A DNA stretch of 64,000 nucleotides from Streptomyces sp. I05A-00742 (GTDB lineage: Bacteria > Actinomycetota > Actinomycetes > Streptomycetales > Streptomycetaceae): positions 85,388 to 149,387 of the forward strand of contig NZ_JABETO010000007.1 of assembly GCF_013055795.1 (NCBI RefSeq), in the 5' to 3' direction. Below, in pieces: positions 61,960 to 64,000 of the stretch. Within the stretch, counting starts at the first letter, position 1. The number at the start of each line of letters is the position of its first letter. The notes beneath the pieces were generated by a model, which had not been told where the DNA came from, ran no database searches, and saw only the letters and a program-made list of their open reading frames with translations. The position numbers were made by a program, and so were the translations under genes.

Positions 61960-62526
61960 ATGGCTGAGGGGCGTGGGCGGGGCCGGCGCGGTGCGGTGGC
62001 GGTTCTGGGGGCGCTGGTCCTGGCGGGTTCGTCCGCGGTGTGGGCGCCGGCGGGGCAGGCGGACGGCGGACGGGTGCGGGGCGACCGGGCCGTGACCTGT
62101 ACGGGGAGCGAGAGAACCGAGTTCGGCCCGGGGCTGTCCCTGGTGCCGCGCCCGACGCGGGTCCACGCGGAGGCGCGCTACACGTGCACGGTGGCCCCTG
62201 GCCGGACGGTCCCGGCCACGGGAGCGATCGACGCGTTCTCCCCGCAGGCCTCCTGCCTGACGGTGAGCAGCCCCCGTGGCCGGGAAACCGTCCGCTACGC
62301 CGACGGCCGGACCTCGGTCGTCGTCTACGACAGCGGCCGGGCCCTCCGCGTCGCCGGCGTGAACGCCGTCGAGCTGACGGGCCGGGTGGCCGGGGGCCGG
62401 GGCGCGGGTCAGGCGGCGCGGCGAACCCTCGTCGTGCTGCCGGGGCAGATGCCGACAGACTGCCTGGGGCCCGGCGGGGTCCGGCGGGCCGAGGGAGGGG
62501 TGCAGCTGGAGCTCGGGCCGGAGTGA
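61960..62526 (+). CDS. Secreted protein of unknown function, 188 aa
   Basis: It has a signal peptide (basic start, AVAVLGALVLAGSSAVW, cleavage near residue 34) and a mature part with four Cys spread over about 150 residues. The strand-rich pattern suggests a small beta domain. The family is not recognised. The minisatellite begins directly after its stop. Confidence 0.7.
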   Translation: MAEGRGRGRRGAVAVLGALVLAGSSAVWAPAGQADGGRVRGDRAVTCTGSERTEFGPGLSLVPRPTRVHAEARYTCTVAPGRTVPATGAIDAFSPQASCLTVSSPRGRETVRYADGRTSVVVYDSGRALRVAGVNAVELTGRVAGGRGAGQAARRTLVVLPGQMPTDCLGPGGVRRAEGGVQLELGPE

Positions 62527-62935
62527 GCGGGCCGGAGCGTCGGGAGTGGTCGGGTCGGAGTGAGCGGTTGAAGTGGCCGGGCTGGAGTGAGGATCGGGCA
62601 GGAGCGGCCGGGCCGGAGCGATCGGGGCGAGCGGCCGGGCTGGGGTGATCGGGGCGAAGAGGCTGGGCTGGAGTGATCGGGCCGAAATGGTCGGGAGTGG
62701 CCGGGCCGGAGTGGTCGGGTCGGAGTGGCCGGGTCGGAGTGAGCGGGCCGAGGCGGTCGGGAGTGGCCGGCGGGGGTGAGCGGGCCGAAGTGGCCGGGCC
62801 GAAGTGGTCGGGGCGGACTGAGCGGGCCGGAGTGGCCGAGCCGGAGCGACCGGGGCGAAGTGACCGAGCCGGACTGAGCGGGCCGGAGCGGCCGGGCCGG
62901 AGTGGCCGGGTTCGGGTTTGGTGGGTCGGAGTGTT
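62527..62935. repeat. 14-bp minisatellite
   Basis: About 25 degenerate tandem copies of a 14-base unit close to CGGGCCGGAGTGGC fill the whole gap between two genes. Because 14 is not a multiple of three, all three frames are open on one strand or the other, which produces false reading frames. No other signal is seen. Confidence 0.85.
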
Positions 62936-62941
62936 CGGGGT

Positions 62942-64000
62942 TCAGGCGTGTTCGTCGGCCAGTTCGGCGACGCCGGTGATGCGGTGCAGCGGATACGTCC
63001 GCACCTCGTCCGCGGTGTGGTCGTACGCCGTGACGAAGCCGCCCTCCACCCGCACGGGGGCGATCACGCGCTGGCTCGCCGCGCCGTCCGCGTTGACGTA
63101 GCCGATCCAGACGACGGCGCCGGTGAGGACCGCCGCCTGCATGGTGGCGAGCGTCTCGGCCGAGGTGGTGCGGGGCAGGCCGCCGCCGGCGGGGGCGGGG
63201 GTGCCGACGGGTCGGCGTTCGGCCGTCGCCGCGAGGTCGCCGGCGCGGACGGCGCGGACTGCGGCGCCGAGCAGGGTGTCGTCGGGCTCGGGCGGGCCCT
63301 CCGGCACCGGCGCGGGCGGGGTGCGCGGGGGCGTGCGGTGGACGTCGGCGCGGGTGATCAGGACATCGCCCTCGGCGGACTCGGCCGCCGGCGCGTACCC
63401 CATCGCCCGCAGCCCGTCGAGCAGTTCGTCGGGCGCGGTCTGGGAGGCGAGGACGGTGGGGGCGAGCCGGCGCAGCCGCAGCGGGGCCGAGCGGCGGTCG
63501 GCGAGGAGCTCGGCGAGTACGGCCTCGTCGTCGCAGCGCAGGTACGAGGAGGCGGCGCCGACCCGCAGCCGGCCGTGGCGGCGGGCGACGTCCTCGATCA
63601 GGTAGCCGAGCGGCTGGGGCAGCGGTGTGCGCGAGTGCTCGGTGAGGAACGCGATGAGGTCGGAGGCCGACTGTCCGGCGTCCAGCGCGCGGCGCACCGA
63701 CTCCGGCGTGAACCGGTAGACCGTGGCGCCGCCCTTGGACTCGATGTCCGCGAGGACGGCGAGCCGCTGGGCCAGCGGGCGGTGCAGCGGGCCCGGGGCG
63801 ACGGCGGTGAGGTCGGCCTGGACGAGGACGTGGTCGAGCGGCTCGGGCAGCAGCGGGGCCAGGACCGGCGCGGGCGGCTCGCCCGCCAGCAGGGCGCGGC
63901 CGGGTGCGGAGAGCGCGCCGCGTCCGGTGACGCCGAGGAGTTCGGCCTCGGTGAGCGCCCACCGGGCGAGCCGGGCCCGCAGGTCGTCGCCGGTCCCGCG
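62942..64000 (-). CDS. Helicase-associated protein (XPB/Ssl2-like N-terminal domain), C-terminal part
   Basis: The gene is cut by the window end; 352 codons are visible and its start lies beyond 64000. The visible part carries VLVQADLTAVAPGPLHRPLAQRL and YRFTPESVRRALDAG, the helicase-associated (Helicase_C_3-like) domain, then a Pro-rich linker, and a WYL-like end (AVVWIGYVNADG, TAYDHTADEVRTYPLHRITGV). It probably works with XPB in DNA repair; that rests on neighbourhood and family. The full protein in relatives is about 800 residues. Confidence 0.85.
   Translation of the reverse strand, partial: RGTGDDLRARLARWALTEAELLGVTGRGALSAPGRALLAGEPPAPVLAPLLPEPLDHVLVQADLTAVAPGPLHRPLAQRLAVLADIESKGGATVYRFTPESVRRALDAGQSASDLIAFLTEHSRTPLPQPLGYLIEDVARRHGRLRVGAASSYLRCDDEAVLAELLADRRSAPLRLRRLAPTVLASQTAPDELLDGLRAMGYAPAAESAEGDVLITRADVHRTPPRTPPAPVPEGPPEPDDTLLGAAVRAVRAGDLAATAERRPVGTPAPAGGGLPRTTSAETLATMQAAVLTGAVVWIGYVNADGAASQRVIAPVRVEGGFVTAYDHTADEVRTYPLHRITGVAELADEHA

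Noticed and set aside
62409..63962. A 517-codon minus-strand frame across the minisatellite
   Set aside because: It is generated by the 14-bp repeat and by antisense-frame bias of the helicase-associated gene, which is in another frame.

Overview
The window is about 64 kb of very GC-rich, gene-dense chromosome with strong third-position GC, frequent GTG starts, overlapping stop/start codons and typical actinomycete families. These include a Cvn conservon, a CdgB-type diguanylate cyclase, a lone GroEL2 with CIRCE operators, a DasR-type operator before nagKA, an Scr1-type HTH regulator and DUF6879. I read it as a Streptomyces chromosome core region, probably equivalent to the S. coelicolor stretch around SCO4281-SCO4310; that equivalence is from memory and was not searched. 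I saw no rRNA, tRNA, CRISPR, phage or insertion sequence.

Layout: 0-11.7 kb holds an MMPL exporter, an M24 peptidase, a DHA2 drug exporter, a secreted thermolysin-family protease, a GNAT acetyltransferase, a flavin monooxygenase and small secreted or soluble proteins. From 12 to 16 kb an MMPL exporter is translationally coupled to a histidine kinase and a response regulator. From 16.5 to 20.3 kb lies the cvnABCD operon. From 20.7 to 28.9 kb are a frameshifted DUF6879 gene, TerD, an ArfB-like release factor, a flavin reductase, CdgB with a complex promoter, a CBM35 membrane protein, an Scr1-type regulator with small accessory genes, and a probable RelE-type toxin-antitoxin pair.

From 28.9 to 35.7 kb is an amino-sugar locus: aldolase, PfkB kinase, nagA, nagK with a dre site, a SIS isomerase/deaminase and a lipoprotein sugar-binding protein. 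From 36 to 40.3 kb come otsB, an HNH-motif lipoprotein, otsA and gpgS (compatible solutes). From 40.4 to 42.2 kb is the most striking unit: a SAM-I riboswitch, then a threonine-synthase-like enzyme (MetM type), then a sulfur-carrier protein (MetO type). This is a homocysteine route that draws O-phosphohomoserine from threonine synthesis. A cold-shock gene and groEL2 follow. From 45 to 48.5 kb an rpiR-murQ-PTS EIIBC cluster takes up and breaks down N-acetylmuramic acid, so the window carries two cell-wall amino-sugar recycling systems.

From 48.5 to 64 kb are small soluble proteins, a 1 kb array of inverted and direct repeats, a CutC-family gene with a dre-like site upstream, an ArsR/MFS divergent pair, a serine hydrolase, a HelD/HelR-type RNA polymerase helicase, an orphan RelE-like protein, two tandem paralogous membrane proteins with matching upstream motifs, an XPB helicase, a 14-bp minisatellite and the C-terminal part of a helicase-associated protein cut by the window end.

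Non-coding structure is unusually rich. A family of palindromic elements recurs at about 0, 10, 33 and 46.5 kb. Several perfect terminators mark operon ends, and operators can be read for DasR, HrcA, RpiR, ArsR, and probably BldD and Crp.
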